Shown here one piece after another: positions 27,985 to 36,450 of a stretch of 38,793 nt of DNA. Each line of letters starts with the position of its first letter. Position 1 is the first letter of the stretch. The notes under the pieces are model-generated. The model ran no database searches. It worked only from the letters and a program-made list of their open reading frames with translations, and was not told the origin of the DNA. Position numbers and translations under genes: made by a program. The DNA comes from Ruminococcus sp. 210702-SL.1.03 (GTDB lineage: Bacteria; Bacillota; Clostridia; Oscillospirales; Ruminococcaceae): assembly GCF_020559915.1 (NCBI RefSeq), contig NZ_JAJCLZ010000018.1, positions 1 to 38,793 of the forward strand, given 5' to 3'.

Positions 27985-29097
27985 ATGAGCGAACTTACCC
28001 ATTGCAGCATTTGCGGCTGCGCTTTAGAGGACGAGGCGGAATGCTATGAAGTCGAAAACGAGATACTTTGTCAGGATTGCTACGATAACGAAACCTTGGT
28101 CTGCGACCATTGCGGCGAACGCTGTCTTGAACAGAATACTGTGAGCGATGAGAATACTATCCTCTGTACAGATTGCTACGATAATCATTACTACCGCTGT
28201 TCAAACTGCGAAACTATCGTGCATTCGGACGATACCTACTGGCGCGGCGATAACGCCTATTGCCGTGAATGTTATGACGATTGCTGTGATAACGGCGACT
28301 ACATAAACGATTATTACTACAAGCCTAAGCCAGTGTTCTACAAACTGCCGAAAGAAGACAACGTGCGTTTTTACGGCGTTGAACTGGAGATAGACGGTGC
28401 AGGAAGATACGATGATAATGCGGAAAAGATATATGATACAGCTAATGGTCAGAATGAAGTGCTTTACATAAAGTCAGACGGCTCTCTTGACGAGGGAATG
28501 GAACTTGTCAGCCACCCTTGTTCAATAGATTTTCACCGAAAGAAATTTCCGTGGGACGATATTGTGAGAAAAGCGCTTTCTCTTGGCTACCGTTCGCATA
28601 ATACGTCTACCTGCGGACTTCACGTCCATATAGGCCGAAAACAGCTTGGATATTCCTACGAGGAACAGGAAGAAGTCATAAGCCGAATAATGTTCTTTTT
28701 CGAGAGCCATTGGAACGAGCTTTTCAAGTTCTCACGGCGTACTGCATACAGCGTTGACCGCTGGGCGGCAAGACACGGCTACAATGACAAGCCGAAAGAG
28801 ATACTTGAAAAGGCAAAGAAAAGCACTAAGGGCAGATATGCCTGTGTGAACATAACAAATGCTGATACTGTTGAGATAAGGCTGTTTAGAGGTACGCTGA
28901 AATTCAACAGCTTTATGGCGACGCTTGAACTTGTAGACAGCATATGCCAAAACGCAGTATGCCTTAATGATGATGATATGAACAAGCAATCCTGGGCGGA
29001 TTTTGTTCTTAGCATAAAGCCTGAATATACAGAGCTTATCAGGTATCTGAAAGAGAAAAGGCTCTATGTTAACGAGCCTGTCAGCGAGGAGGATTAA
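27985..29097 (+). CDS. Zinc-ribbon amidoligase (Amidoligase_2 family)
   Basis: The 370-aa protein has three N-terminal zinc-binding knuckles (about residues 7-105, CSICGC, CDHCGERC and CSNCET motifs) followed by an ATP-dependent amidoligase domain of the glutamine-synthetase-like fold: FYGVELEIDG, KSDGSLDEGMELVSHP, CGLHVHIG and VEIRLFRGTLK. These hold the acidic and His metal ligands of the family. The enzymes form amide bonds, for example joining amino groups to carboxylates on peptides or proteins; the substrate here is unknown. It is followed 2 bases later by a class II glutamine amidotransferase that could supply ammonia, a pairing described for phages and elements. AAAGGAG precedes the ATG. 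Confidence 0.88.
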   Translation: MSELTHCSICGCALEDEAECYEVENEILCQDCYDNETLVCDHCGERCLEQNTVSDENTILCTDCYDNHYYRCSNCETIVHSDDTYWRGDNAYCRECYDDCCDNGDYINDYYYKPKPVFYKLPKEDNVRFYGVELEIDGAGRYDDNAEKIYDTANGQNEVLYIKSDGSLDEGMELVSHPCSIDFHRKKFPWDDIVRKALSLGYRSHNTSTCGLHVHIGRKQLGYSYEEQEEVISRIMFFFESHWNELFKFSRRTAYSVDRWAARHGYNDKPKEILEKAKKSTKGRYACVNITNADTVEIRLFRGTLKFNSFMATLELVDSICQNAVCLNDDDMNKQSWADFVLSIKPEYTELIRYLKEKRLYVNEPVSEED

Positions 29098-29099
29098 CT

Positions 29100-30041
29100 A
29101 TGTGTGCGATATTTGGATTTGTGAATTACAGACGTTCGCTCAGCAGGAGCGAGATGAAAGAACTTATCAACAGATTATCCGTCGAGTCTGAGGTAAGGGG
29201 CAAGGACGCAACGGGAATAGCTTATGTGAAACACGGCGAACTTAAAGTTTTCAAGAGAGCAAAGCCTGCTCACAAGGTAAGACTTTATGTGCCCGAGGAC
29301 ACGGTTATCCTCACAGGTCACACGAGAATGACTACGCAAGGCGACGCTAGGTACATTTACAATAACCACCCGTTCACAGGCAAAACTGCGGACGGGTCTT
29401 TTGCTTTATGTCACAACGGCGTGCTTTACAATGACAGTCAGCTTGCAAAGTCTGAACATCTGCCGAAAAGCAAGATAGAAACTGACAGCTACGTTGCCGC
29501 ACAGCTTATTGAGAAATACGGCAGACTTGACTTCAAGACCATAGCGAAAATGTCAGAGGCGGTAGAAGGCTCTTTCGTATTCACGATACTTAGCGACAAG
29601 AACAAGCTTTTCATAGCAAAGGGCGACAATCCGCTTTGCCTTATCCATTACAAGCAGTTGGGGCTGTATGTGTACACGTCTACTGAGGACATTATGAAAA
29701 ATGTGCTGAAAGGCAGTTTCCTTGAAAAGCTGCCTTTTGAAGTGATAAAGGTCACAGAGGGGGAGATCATAAGCATTGACAAGCGTGGGCGTTTTGAGAA
29801 AAGCAGTTTTATTCCAAACGAGTTCTGCTATAGCTGGAACTATTATGGATACAGAAAGCCCGCTTACGATGAGGACGAACTTTTTGACATATGCGGTATG
29901 TTCGGGGTATCGCAGGAGGATCTTATGCTGCTTTACGATATGGGCTACACGGACGAAGAGATAGAGGGTATGCTTTGCGACAGGAGTATGTTGAGGGAGT
30001 GTATCGAGGAGGCTAGGGTGTTGGTGGGAGAATATTATTAG
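29100..30041 (+). CDS. Class II glutamine amidotransferase (GATase_6)
   Basis: The 313-aa protein begins MCAIFGFVNY, so Cys2 becomes the N-terminal nucleophile after Met removal. Other family landmarks are GKDATGIAY, LTGHTRMTTQG and HNGVLYN. The catalytic domain spans about 1-220. The C-terminal 90 residues have a UBA-like LLYDMGYTDEEIEGML segment but no synthetase domain, so it is a stand-alone glutaminase or amidotransferase. Starting 2 bases after the amidoligase stop, it likely channels ammonia to that enzyme in making or modifying a peptide. GAGGAGG precedes the start. Confidence 0.88.
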   Translation: MCAIFGFVNYRRSLSRSEMKELINRLSVESEVRGKDATGIAYVKHGELKVFKRAKPAHKVRLYVPEDTVILTGHTRMTTQGDARYIYNNHPFTGKTADGSFALCHNGVLYNDSQLAKSEHLPKSKIETDSYVAAQLIEKYGRLDFKTIAKMSEAVEGSFVFTILSDKNKLFIAKGDNPLCLIHYKQLGLYVYTSTEDIMKNVLKGSFLEKLPFEVIKVTEGEIISIDKRGRFEKSSFIPNEFCYSWNYYGYRKPAYDEDELFDICGMFGVSQEDLMLLYDMGYTDEEIEGMLCDRSMLRECIEEARVLVGEYY

Positions 30042-30051
30042 GAGGTATCTT

Positions 30052-30369
30052 ATGGCATACACATTCAGCGGAAGCAGATATGTCACAAGCGGCGTGGCAG
30101 AAAACTTCCCTGTTGAATTGCAAGTGGCGTTATTTTCAGCCGTAGAGCAAATGCGAGAAAAGGTCAGCGGACAGCTTGATTATCTGCAAGTTTTCAACAT
30201 AGTGACAGAGTTCAGAGGGCAGAAAAAATTCCTGCACATTTATCATATGCAGGAATGCCCCGAGGCTAAGCTTGAATATTTCATACCGACCGACGTGGAG
30301 GTAAACGGCAGGGCGTATATGATCGACGATGTGGATCATATTACGCTGCTGTTGGCGGAGGAGTATTGA
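30052..30369 (+). CDS. DUF960 family protein
   Basis: The 105-aa protein has the DUF960 pattern: RYVTSGVAENFPVELQ at the start, a DYLQVF motif, and the closing DDVDHITLLLAEEY. The family is common on Firmicutes plasmids and integrative elements; its function is unknown. The gene is 10 bases after the amidotransferase gene with TAGGAGG as ribosome binding site, and a terminator follows, so it ends the operon. Confidence 0.82.
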   Translation: MAYTFSGSRYVTSGVAENFPVELQVALFSAVEQMREKVSGQLDYLQVFNIVTEFRGQKKFLHIYHMQECPEAKLEYFIPTDVEVNGRAYMIDDVDHITLLLAEEY

Positions 30370-30379
30370 GTTGAAAAGG

Positions 30380-30413
30380 AATCACAGCTTTCGAGGGGGC
30401 TGTGATTTTTTTT
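30380..30413 (+). terminator. Terminator of the amidoligase operon
   Basis: AATCACAGC (30380-30388) pairs with GCTGTGATT (30399-30407) and is followed by a T-run through 30413. Confidence 0.88.
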
Positions 30414-30513
30414 GCCCTGAACTCACCTCCCCTGTACCTATTTACCTTATAATCATGCTTCAAAGTGTCGGTCTTGTCTATGCGGCAGACGTACAAATTT
30501 ACCTTTTCCCCTC

Positions 30514-30852
30514 TCACCGCCTATTCCCATTAGCCAGATCATTAACAATATCAGCAATGTTCTCCAGCTGCCTTTTGTTGAGCTTTTTCAGGTCAGAGAT
30601 AAGCTTACTCAGCTCTTTTGGCTGCTCGGCGTCGGCGTCGAAAAACTCCTGCGGCGTAATGCCCAGATACTCGCAGATATAAAAGAAAGAGGTCATAGAG
30701 GGCAGGGCTTTTCCTGTTTCGATATTGTTTATATACCCTGCGTTCTGTCCAATAGATAAGCTCATATCCCTTGCGGAAACACCTTTCTGTGTGCGAAGTT
30801 TTGAGATCCTCAAAGCAAAATTATTGTCATACATGAATTTGTTCTCGTACAT
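30514..30852 (-). CDS. XRE-family helix-turn-helix regulator
   Basis: The 112-aa protein has a Cro/CI-type HTH (about residues 8-65: RISKLRTQKGVSARDMSLSIGQ, GYINNIETGKALPSM) and an EFFDADA segment common in clostridial XRE repressors. Start: GGGGGTG precedes the ATG at 30852 at normal spacing, so the upstream in-frame ATG at 30867 is less likely. It is divergent from the GTPase operon, and repeated elements in the intervening DNA could be its operators. Confidence 0.85.
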   Translation of the reverse strand: MYENKFMYDNNFALRISKLRTQKGVSARDMSLSIGQNAGYINNIETGKALPSMTSFFYICEYLGITPQEFFDADAEQPKELSKLISDLKKLNKRQLENIADIVNDLANGNRR

Positions 30853-30925
30853 TATTTGCACCCCCATATATAATATTTTATCCTATATCATTATGCATTA
30901 TGTCGGAATTTTTCCTATAAAGGGG

Positions 30926-30954
30926 TTGAAATATGTGAAATAATGTGATATAAT
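30926..30954 (+). promoter_or_regulatory. Promoter with overlapping putative operators, upstream of the GTPase operon
   Basis: TTGAAA (30926-30931) and TATAAT (30949-30954) are 17 bases apart. The 15-base element GAAATAATGTGATAT (30937-30951) overlaps the promoter and recurs with one change at 30969-30983. These may be binding sites for the divergent XRE protein. Confidence 0.5.
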
Positions 30955-31169
30955 GATGTAAAGTATTTGAAATAATGCGATATTTGTATAAGAAGCGGAT
31001 TGTGCCATGTTTTTTGTTAAAATAAAAAAATATCTTACGAAAACGTTATACTAAGCAGCCAGCTTAACAAAAGTGAAAAAGAATGTGTTATAATTAACAT
31101 ACAAAAACGTATTATTATGTCAGTTATAGCTGATAATTGACAAATCAATAAGGAAAAGGAGTTTTTGAC
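30955..31169. other. Leader region before the GTPase operon
   Basis: About 215 bases without a supported gene. A second TATAAT at 31089-31094 has only a poorly spaced TTAACA upstream. AAAAGGAG at about 31154 is the ribosome binding site of the GTPase gene. No clear riboswitch fold was seen. Confidence 0.3.
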
Positions 31170-32423
31170 ATGAACGAAAACATCAACAAGAAATTTGACG
31201 TAAAAAACTTTGACTATGATAAGTGCTATGAAGAAGTAAAGGAAAATGCTTCAAAAAATATCAATATCATAGTGTGCGGAGCTACCGGCGTTGGCAAAAG
31301 CAGCCTTATAAACGACTTCTTCGAGTTCGATAAGGATAGCGCCGCGCCTGTCGGAAGCAGTGGAAAGCCGCAGACAAGGGGTATTCACGAATATCGTTCG
31401 AAGAGCATTACCTTGTTCGACACTGAGGGCTACGAGGTAGAAAGCTCGTCTACGCCGGAAAACAGCGCTTTTTACAAAAATATAATAGATCTTATCGACG
31501 AACGCAAAAATACATATCCTGCGGATTTGGGTATGCACATCCACGAGGTTTGGTACTGCATAAATAACCGCTTCATGGATCTTGACGAAAGGCTGATAAA
31601 AGACATACAGGCGAGAAATATCCCCGTGTGCGTTATTATTACAAAGGTGGATAATCTTGACGAGAACGAAGTCGCCCAGATAAAGGACGCTGTCGGCGAA
31701 GCCGGAAAACGCAGCAGAATAAACGGCGTTGAGGTGTTTACCTATTCTACTAACAGCGATCTTGGCGACGAGTATGTGCAGAAATCTGAGATAAACAGCT
31801 GGGCACATCATAATCTTGACGATTACCTCAGAGAAAGCTTTATCCCGTCGCTCAAAAAAGCGCAGGGTCAAATGGCAGAAATGATGATAAAGCACAAGAT
31901 ACCGAAATACGCGGCTTTAGCCGCAGGTATTGTTACGGCTACATCATTTGTACCCGTGCCACTTTCCGATTCGGTTCCGCTTATGGGCATACAGGTAAAA
32001 ATGGCGATGGATATTTTAAGCTGCTACGGAATAGATAATGATATGAAGGGCGCTGTGAAAAATTTAGCCGGAGCGGGCTTCGTTTCTTATATAGGAAAAA
32101 CGCTGGCTTCTCAGCTGCTTTCGGTGATCCCATTTGTCGGCGGCGCGGCGAAAGCCACGGTAAATGTTTCAGTGGCAACTACTGTTACGGCTACCCTCGG
32201 CGTTGCGATAACGAAGATCTGCGAGGAATACACTAAAGCCTGCATAGAGAACGGCGGCTCGAAAGACCTTATGATCACCAAAATTTCCGACTACTTTACT
32301 GTTGAAAATCTGAAAAAGGTAATGAAAGAGATCAGCAAGGGCAAGGATCAGAAAATTGTAGAGAGAATAGTAAAAGCTGTAGTTGATATGTTCAAGGATA
32401 CGAAAAAAGGAGCAAGAAAATAA
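31170..32423 (+). CDS. P-loop GTPase with DUF697-like hydrophobic C-terminal domain
   Basis: The 417-aa protein has GTPase motifs G1 GATGVGKSS (37-45), G3 DTEG (84-87) and G4 TKVD (158-161). The second half (about 245-350) is rich in Ala, Val and Gly with YAALAAGIVTATSFVPVPLSD and SVIPFVGGAAKATVN, typical of DUF697 GTPases that associate with membranes. All key GTPase residues are present. The stop overlaps the start of a second GTPase gene, so the pair is probably co-translated. The family is known for membrane remodelling or stress roles; the function here is unknown. Confidence 0.85.
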   Translation: MNENINKKFDVKNFDYDKCYEEVKENASKNINIIVCGATGVGKSSLINDFFEFDKDSAAPVGSSGKPQTRGIHEYRSKSITLFDTEGYEVESSSTPENSAFYKNIIDLIDERKNTYPADLGMHIHEVWYCINNRFMDLDERLIKDIQARNIPVCVIITKVDNLDENEVAQIKDAVGEAGKRSRINGVEVFTYSTNSDLGDEYVQKSEINSWAHHNLDDYLRESFIPSLKKAQGQMAEMMIKHKIPKYAALAAGIVTATSFVPVPLSDSVPLMGIQVKMAMDILSCYGIDNDMKGAVKNLAGAGFVSYIGKTLASQLLSVIPFVGGAAKATVNVSVATTVTATLGVAITKICEEYTKACIENGGSKDLMITKISDYFTVENLKKVMKEISKGKDQKIVERIVKAVVDMFKDTKKGARK

Positions 32424-33589
32424 TGGAAGGCGACAAGATAAAAACTAATATACTGATAGCCGGCAAATCGGGCGTTGGCAAAAGCAGTCTGCTGAATTAC
32501 ATATTTGGAGAAGAAGTTTCACCGACGGGTGCGGGAAAGCCCGTGACGGCTAAGGGTCTGCACGAATATTCTTTCGAGCTGAAAGATAACGACCGAATAT
32601 CTTTTTCGATATGCGACAGCTGGGGTCTTGAACCCGATAAGGCGGACGAATGGCACAAGCAGATAATCGACAAAGTAGCAGAATACGACAAGCACTCTAT
32701 CAATGAATGGTTCAGCACCATAATCTACTGCCTTAGCGCCGACTCTGACAGAGTGGAAGATTTTGAGATAAGCATAATAAACGGCCTTATAGCTGAGAAA
32801 AACAACGTAAACGTTGTGATAACTCACTGCAAGTCTGAGAACGACGACAGAGCGGAGCGTATGAAAAAGCGCATAGTTGAAGACGGCGGCGTTTCGGCTG
32901 ACTCGGTGATATTCGTGAACAACTATGAGAAAAAGCTTATCTCGGGCGAGGTAAAGAAGTTTGGACGCGAAGAGGTAGTAAACTGCATTATCCGCAACTT
33001 GTGGAACAATTACAAGGTAAAAGTGCCGTATAAAATAAAAGAGCACGCTAACGAAATGTTTCGCAGCGAGCACGATAAGCTTCATGATATGGTGGCAGGT
33101 ACAAGCTTTGTTCTGCGAAAGCATCATAAGCTGGATGAATTTGAAGAGAAGATAAATTATGAATTCGGAATGTTCGTTTATAATTCTGTAAGAAAACTAA
33201 ATAAAGAGTTTAACGATGCGTATGATTATTATCAGCAGCTGTCACAAGAGTATTACGCGATCGTTTTTGGTATGGACGCGTTAAAGCTGCTGAACGACCC
33301 AATAATGTTTTTTGACGCAACAAAGGCTTTCAAAGAAGAAGTAAGTCAGCAGGTGGAAAGGCTCGCCGAATCAATGGGAAAGATACTGAAATTCATGAAC
33401 GAGGACGTTACCAAAGAGCTTATGAAAAAGCTTTTTGCAGAGATAAAGATAAACGTAAAGACGGCAAAAGCTATCAAAAATGACCTTCATGAAACGGTGG
33501 ACAAGTACATTGTAAGAACGAAAGGCGTAGTTTTTGAAGAGATCGAGAAAACTGAGGAAAAGCTGCTTGCTATCGAGATCAAGATATAG
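32423..33589 (+). CDS. Second P-loop GTPase with degenerate G4
   Basis: The 388-aa protein starts with G1 GKSGVGKSS (14-22). G3 is DSWG (65-68), and the G4 position reads THCKSEND rather than T/NKxD, so guanine specificity may be altered. The C-terminal 180 residues are helical, like a dynamin-type or IRG-like stalk, with no membrane segment. It starts in TAATG overlap with the DUF697-like GTPase and its stop overlaps the ribosome binding site of the lipoprotein gene. A heterodimer with the first GTPase is plausible but inferred. Confidence 0.8.
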   Translation: MEGDKIKTNILIAGKSGVGKSSLLNYIFGEEVSPTGAGKPVTAKGLHEYSFELKDNDRISFSICDSWGLEPDKADEWHKQIIDKVAEYDKHSINEWFSTIIYCLSADSDRVEDFEISIINGLIAEKNNVNVVITHCKSENDDRAERMKKRIVEDGGVSADSVIFVNNYEKKLISGEVKKFGREEVVNCIIRNLWNNYKVKVPYKIKEHANEMFRSEHDKLHDMVAGTSFVLRKHHKLDEFEEKINYEFGMFVYNSVRKLNKEFNDAYDYYQQLSQEYYAIVFGMDALKLLNDPIMFFDATKAFKEEVSQQVERLAESMGKILKFMNEDVTKELMKKLFAEIKINVKTAKAIKNDLHETVDKYIVRTKGVVFEEIEKTEEKLLAIEIKI

Positions 33590-33602
33590 GGGGTGCAACC
33601 AA

Positions 33603-34718
33603 ATGACCATAAAAAAACTAACAGCAATAGTCCTCGCGGGCGCGATGGTGCTGCTCACCGCTTGTTCTGACAGCGATTCAGGCAGCGGCAAAAAAAGCAA
33701 GAAGAAAGACTACTACACCATTGGCGAAACTTGGACAGTTGATGGACAGTGGTCGCTTACCATCACGGGAGTCACGGAAACGGCTGAGCGCAATGAGTAT
33801 GCGGACGAAAAACCTGCGGCAGTCTATATCGTGGACTACGAATATACAAACATCGGTTACGAGGACGAGGACGGCATAGCAAAGGGCATTTTCTTTGACA
33901 TGGAGGACACCATAATAGACAGCAATGGCGTTATGGGTTACAGTTACCCGGGCGACGTTGCGAGAAACCCAAATGAAGCGCCTATAGGAAGCACCTGCAA
34001 GGCTCAGGCTTGCATTGGTGTGGACAATGCGGGTGATTTCAGGATCACTGAGAGCCATTATGATTCAGACGGTGACGAACATTCGGCGACTTTTCTTATC
34101 GAAGTCGGCGGAAGTTCGGCAGACGAAAAATCTGACAGCGCCGCTCAGCCGACGGAAACTACCACCACAACGACCGCCGAGGCGACCACGACTAAGCCCG
34201 TGACCACGCTTGCGCCGTATGACATTTACGACGACACGGTGTATGCGAACGACCTTATCTACGAAACGGCGGACGATATTTTTGCCGAACTGGGCGACGA
34301 TTTCAGCATGGATTTTATATCAGTGGGGCAGGAAAACATCATCGCTGTGGAGAACGACGACGTGTACCCGAACACGAAGATAGGCTTTTACACCATGGAC
34401 ATACAGAACATCGGCACGCTTGATTTTCCGTACGCGATACACGTCACGCCGGGCGGATACATCACCGAGGGCGTGCAGGTAGGCATGACGTACAACGAGC
34501 TGAAAGCGATATGCCCGAGCCTGGAGGGCGCAACGCTTGACGGCGGAACGTTTGGCCCGACGGCGTGGATAAACATAGACGGCAACGCGTGGGGCATAGA
34601 GTTCGACGTATCGCAGGCTGACCGCGAGCGGCTAGGCATGGCAGTAGGCGTAGCTGTTGATCTTTCGGAGCTTAATCCTAAGAGTACACTAGGGTATTAT
34701 ATTAGTTCGCTGAGCTGA
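33603..34718 (+). CDS. Secreted lipoprotein with DUF4352/DUF5067-like domain and Thr-rich linker
   Basis: The 371-aa protein has a lipoprotein signal peptide (KK, then a hydrophobic core, lipobox LTAC with lipidated C21). A Ser/Gly/Lys-rich spacer follows, then a beta-sandwich-like domain resembling DUF4352/DUF5067 (about 38-170), a Thr/Glu/Ala-rich linker (about 180-200) and a C-terminal domain of about 160 residues. It would be anchored on the outer face of the membrane. Start is at 33603, with GGGGGTG overlapping the preceding stop. The Thr-rich linker is a typical ruminococcal feature. Confidence 0.85.
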   Translation: MTIKKLTAIVLAGAMVLLTACSDSDSGSGKKSKKKDYYTIGETWTVDGQWSLTITGVTETAERNEYADEKPAAVYIVDYEYTNIGYEDEDGIAKGIFFDMEDTIIDSNGVMGYSYPGDVARNPNEAPIGSTCKAQACIGVDNAGDFRITESHYDSDGDEHSATFLIEVGGSSADEKSDSAAQPTETTTTTTAEATTTKPVTTLAPYDIYDDTVYANDLIYETADDIFAELGDDFSMDFISVGQENIIAVENDDVYPNTKIGFYTMDIQNIGTLDFPYAIHVTPGGYITEGVQVGMTYNELKAICPSLEGATLDGGTFGPTAWINIDGNAWGIEFDVSQADRERLGMAVGVAVDLSELNPKSTLGYYISSLS

Positions 34719-34761
34719 GGTAGGCTAAGCGGGCTTTTCGATCAAATGACTATGGGTAAAG

Positions 34762-34807
34762 AAAAATCACCGATATAAGCCTTTGTGCCTGTATCGGTGA
34801 TTTTTTT
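34762..34807 (+). terminator. Terminator of the GTPase-lipoprotein operon
   Basis: AAAAATCACCGATA (34762-34775) pairs fully with TATCGGTGATTTTT (34792-34805), followed by further T residues. Confidence 0.92.
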
Positions 34808-34841
34808 GTACTCCCGTATCAAATTATAAGCCATCGCCTCG

Positions 34842-34920
34842 TTTTATACGACTTTTATTAGACTTTTATAAGACAGATTACAATTTTATAAGAATCTAAT
34901 CTTGACAAATTCTAATAAAA
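34842..34920. repeat. Iterated 11-bp repeats, probable operator array
   Basis: Three tandem units at exact 11-base spacing read TTTTATACGAC (34842), TTTTATTAGAC (34853) and TTTTATAAGAC (34864). A fourth, TTTTATAAGAA, starts at 34884 and a fifth lies inverted at 34909-34920, partly in the promoter spacer. One-helical-turn spacing suggests one protein binding along a face of the DNA, most simply the downstream gene's own product. Confidence 0.7.
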
Positions 34921-34930
34921 TCAGTATAAT
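34902..34930 (+). promoter_or_regulatory. Consensus promoter of the AlbA_2 gene
   Basis: TTGACA (34902-34907) and TATAAT (34925-34930) match the consensus with a 17-base spacer. The inverted repeat copy at 34909-34920 lies within the spacer, so occupancy should repress transcription. Confidence 0.85.
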
Positions 34931-34950
34931 TATATTATGGAGGCGATAAA

Positions 34951-36384
34951 ATGCTTGATAATGAACTTGTAGATATGGTGAAACAAATACAGCTTGTTTG
35001 CAGCGAGAGCAACAAGATAGAGATAAAAGCGGCAAATAAGGGCTGCCCCAAGGTGCGTGATTCGCTGTCCTCTTTTTCAAATCAGTCGGGCGGAGGCGTT
35101 ATTATTTTCGGCGTAGATGAAAATGACGGCTACGCTGTCTGTGGAGTATATGACGCTGCTGACCTTATGAAAAAGGTCGAGGCGCAGTGTCAGGAAATGA
35201 CGCCTGTGATAAGACCGCTGTTTTCCGTTGCATCTATCGACGGCAAAACTGTCGTGTCTGCCGAGATACAGGAGATAGATAATGCTGACAAGCCCTGCTT
35301 TTACAGCGGTGTGGGCAGGCTGAAAGGCTCATATGTCAGGTCGGGCGACGCTGACAGACTTATGACGGAATATGAAGTTTACAGCTATGAGGCTTTCAAA
35401 AAAAGCATTCACGACGAGCTGAGAACTTGTGAAAGAGCCTTTACAAAGGACATTCAGACCAACACATTCAAGCTTTATTTTGACCTGCTGAAAAGCAAAA
35501 AGCCTAATCTTGCCGAGCTTTCAAATGAAGAAATATGCCGTCTGCAAGGTTTTACTGATAAGGGCAAACCTACTTTGACCGGAATAATGCTTTTTTCAAA
35601 CTACCCGCAGGCGTTTTTTCCGCAGCTTTGCATAACGGCTGTGTCTGTGCCCGGAACTGAGATAAGCAGTACGGCAAGCGTCGGCGAACGTTTTATAGAT
35701 AATCAGCGAATAGACGGAACACTTGTGCAGATGCTGAATGATGCTTTGGTGTTCGTGCGCAAAAATATGAAAACTGCGACTATCATAGACCCGAACACGG
35801 GCAAGCGAACGGACAAGACGGAATATCCTGTAATTGCTATAAGAGAGCTTATCCTGAACGCTCTTATCCACAGAGATTACAGTATCCACACGGACACGAC
35901 GCCTATAACCATAAAGATGTTCAGCGACCGTTTTGAGATAGAAAATCCCGGCGGGCTTTACGGCAGAATGACCCTTGACAGATTGGGAAAAGTGTCTGCC
36001 GACACAAGAAACCCTAAGATAGCGGGTGCTATGGAGATACTCGGGGAAACTGAGAACAGATATAGCGGCATACCTACGATAATAAATGCTATGGAACAAA
36101 GTGGTCTGCCTGCGCCGAAATTCGAGAGCGACAGAGGTGTATTCAAGGTGACGTTGTACAACAGCGCCGCAGAAAGCGTGCCGATAGATGACATTGAAAC
36201 TGAGATACTTAAGTTCTGTAAAACGCCGAGAAGCAGGAATGAGATAGCGGAGTTTTTCAATGGCAGAATGACGATCGCTTACGTTATGGAAAGGTACGTC
36301 AAGCCAATGATAGCAAGCGGCAGGCTTATTATGACGATACCTGAGAAGCCTAAGAGTAAGTATCAGAAGTATTTGGCGAGGTGA
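34951..36384 (+). CDS. AlbA_2/Schlafen-type DNA-binding protein with HATPase_c_4-like domain
   Basis: The 477-aa protein has an AlbA_2 (Schlafen-related) domain at about 15-140, with ESNKIEIKAANKG and FSNQSGGGVIIFGVDE. A central region (200-300) follows, then an HATPase_c_4-like domain (about 290-390: AIRELILNALIHRDYS, ITIKMFSDRFEIENPGG). These proteins are usually annotated as ATP-binding or RecG-like regulators, and many act as transcription regulators. GGAGGCGAT precedes the ATG. The upstream operator array supports self-regulation. It is a single-gene transcript. Confidence 0.8.
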   Translation: MLDNELVDMVKQIQLVCSESNKIEIKAANKGCPKVRDSLSSFSNQSGGGVIIFGVDENDGYAVCGVYDAADLMKKVEAQCQEMTPVIRPLFSVASIDGKTVVSAEIQEIDNADKPCFYSGVGRLKGSYVRSGDADRLMTEYEVYSYEAFKKSIHDELRTCERAFTKDIQTNTFKLYFDLLKSKKPNLAELSNEEICRLQGFTDKGKPTLTGIMLFSNYPQAFFPQLCITAVSVPGTEISSTASVGERFIDNQRIDGTLVQMLNDALVFVRKNMKTATIIDPNTGKRTDKTEYPVIAIRELILNALIHRDYSIHTDTTPITIKMFSDRFEIENPGGLYGRMTLDRLGKVSADTRNPKIAGAMEILGETENRYSGIPTIINAMEQSGLPAPKFESDRGVFKVTLYNSAAESVPIDDIETEILKFCKTPRSRNEIAEFFNGRMTIAYVMERYVKPMIASGRLIMTIPEKPKSKYQKYLAR

Positions 36385-36450
36385 GGATAAAGTTAGAGTG
36401 GATAATTATGAATGGAAATGCAAATCGGAATTTGTGGAGGAGAATATGAA

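Noticed and set aside
29553..30086. 177-aa open frame opposite the amidotransferase gene
   Set aside because: Overlaps a gene with catalytic Cys2 and conserved motifs; no independent coding evidence.
31089..31094. Second promoter (TATAAT) closer to the first GTPase gene
   Set aside because: The only -35 candidate, TTAACA at 31064-31069, is 19 bases away; kept only as a weak alternative.
31251..31895. 214-aa open frame on the minus strand inside the first GTPase gene
   Set aside because: Shadow of a well-supported gene with clear G1, G3 and G4 motifs; the opposite frame has no ribosome binding site and reads as low-sense His/Tyr/Val-rich sequence.
32519..33127. 202-aa open frame on the minus strand inside the second GTPase gene
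   Set aside because: Antisense shadow in a GC-richer gene; no motif and no start signal.
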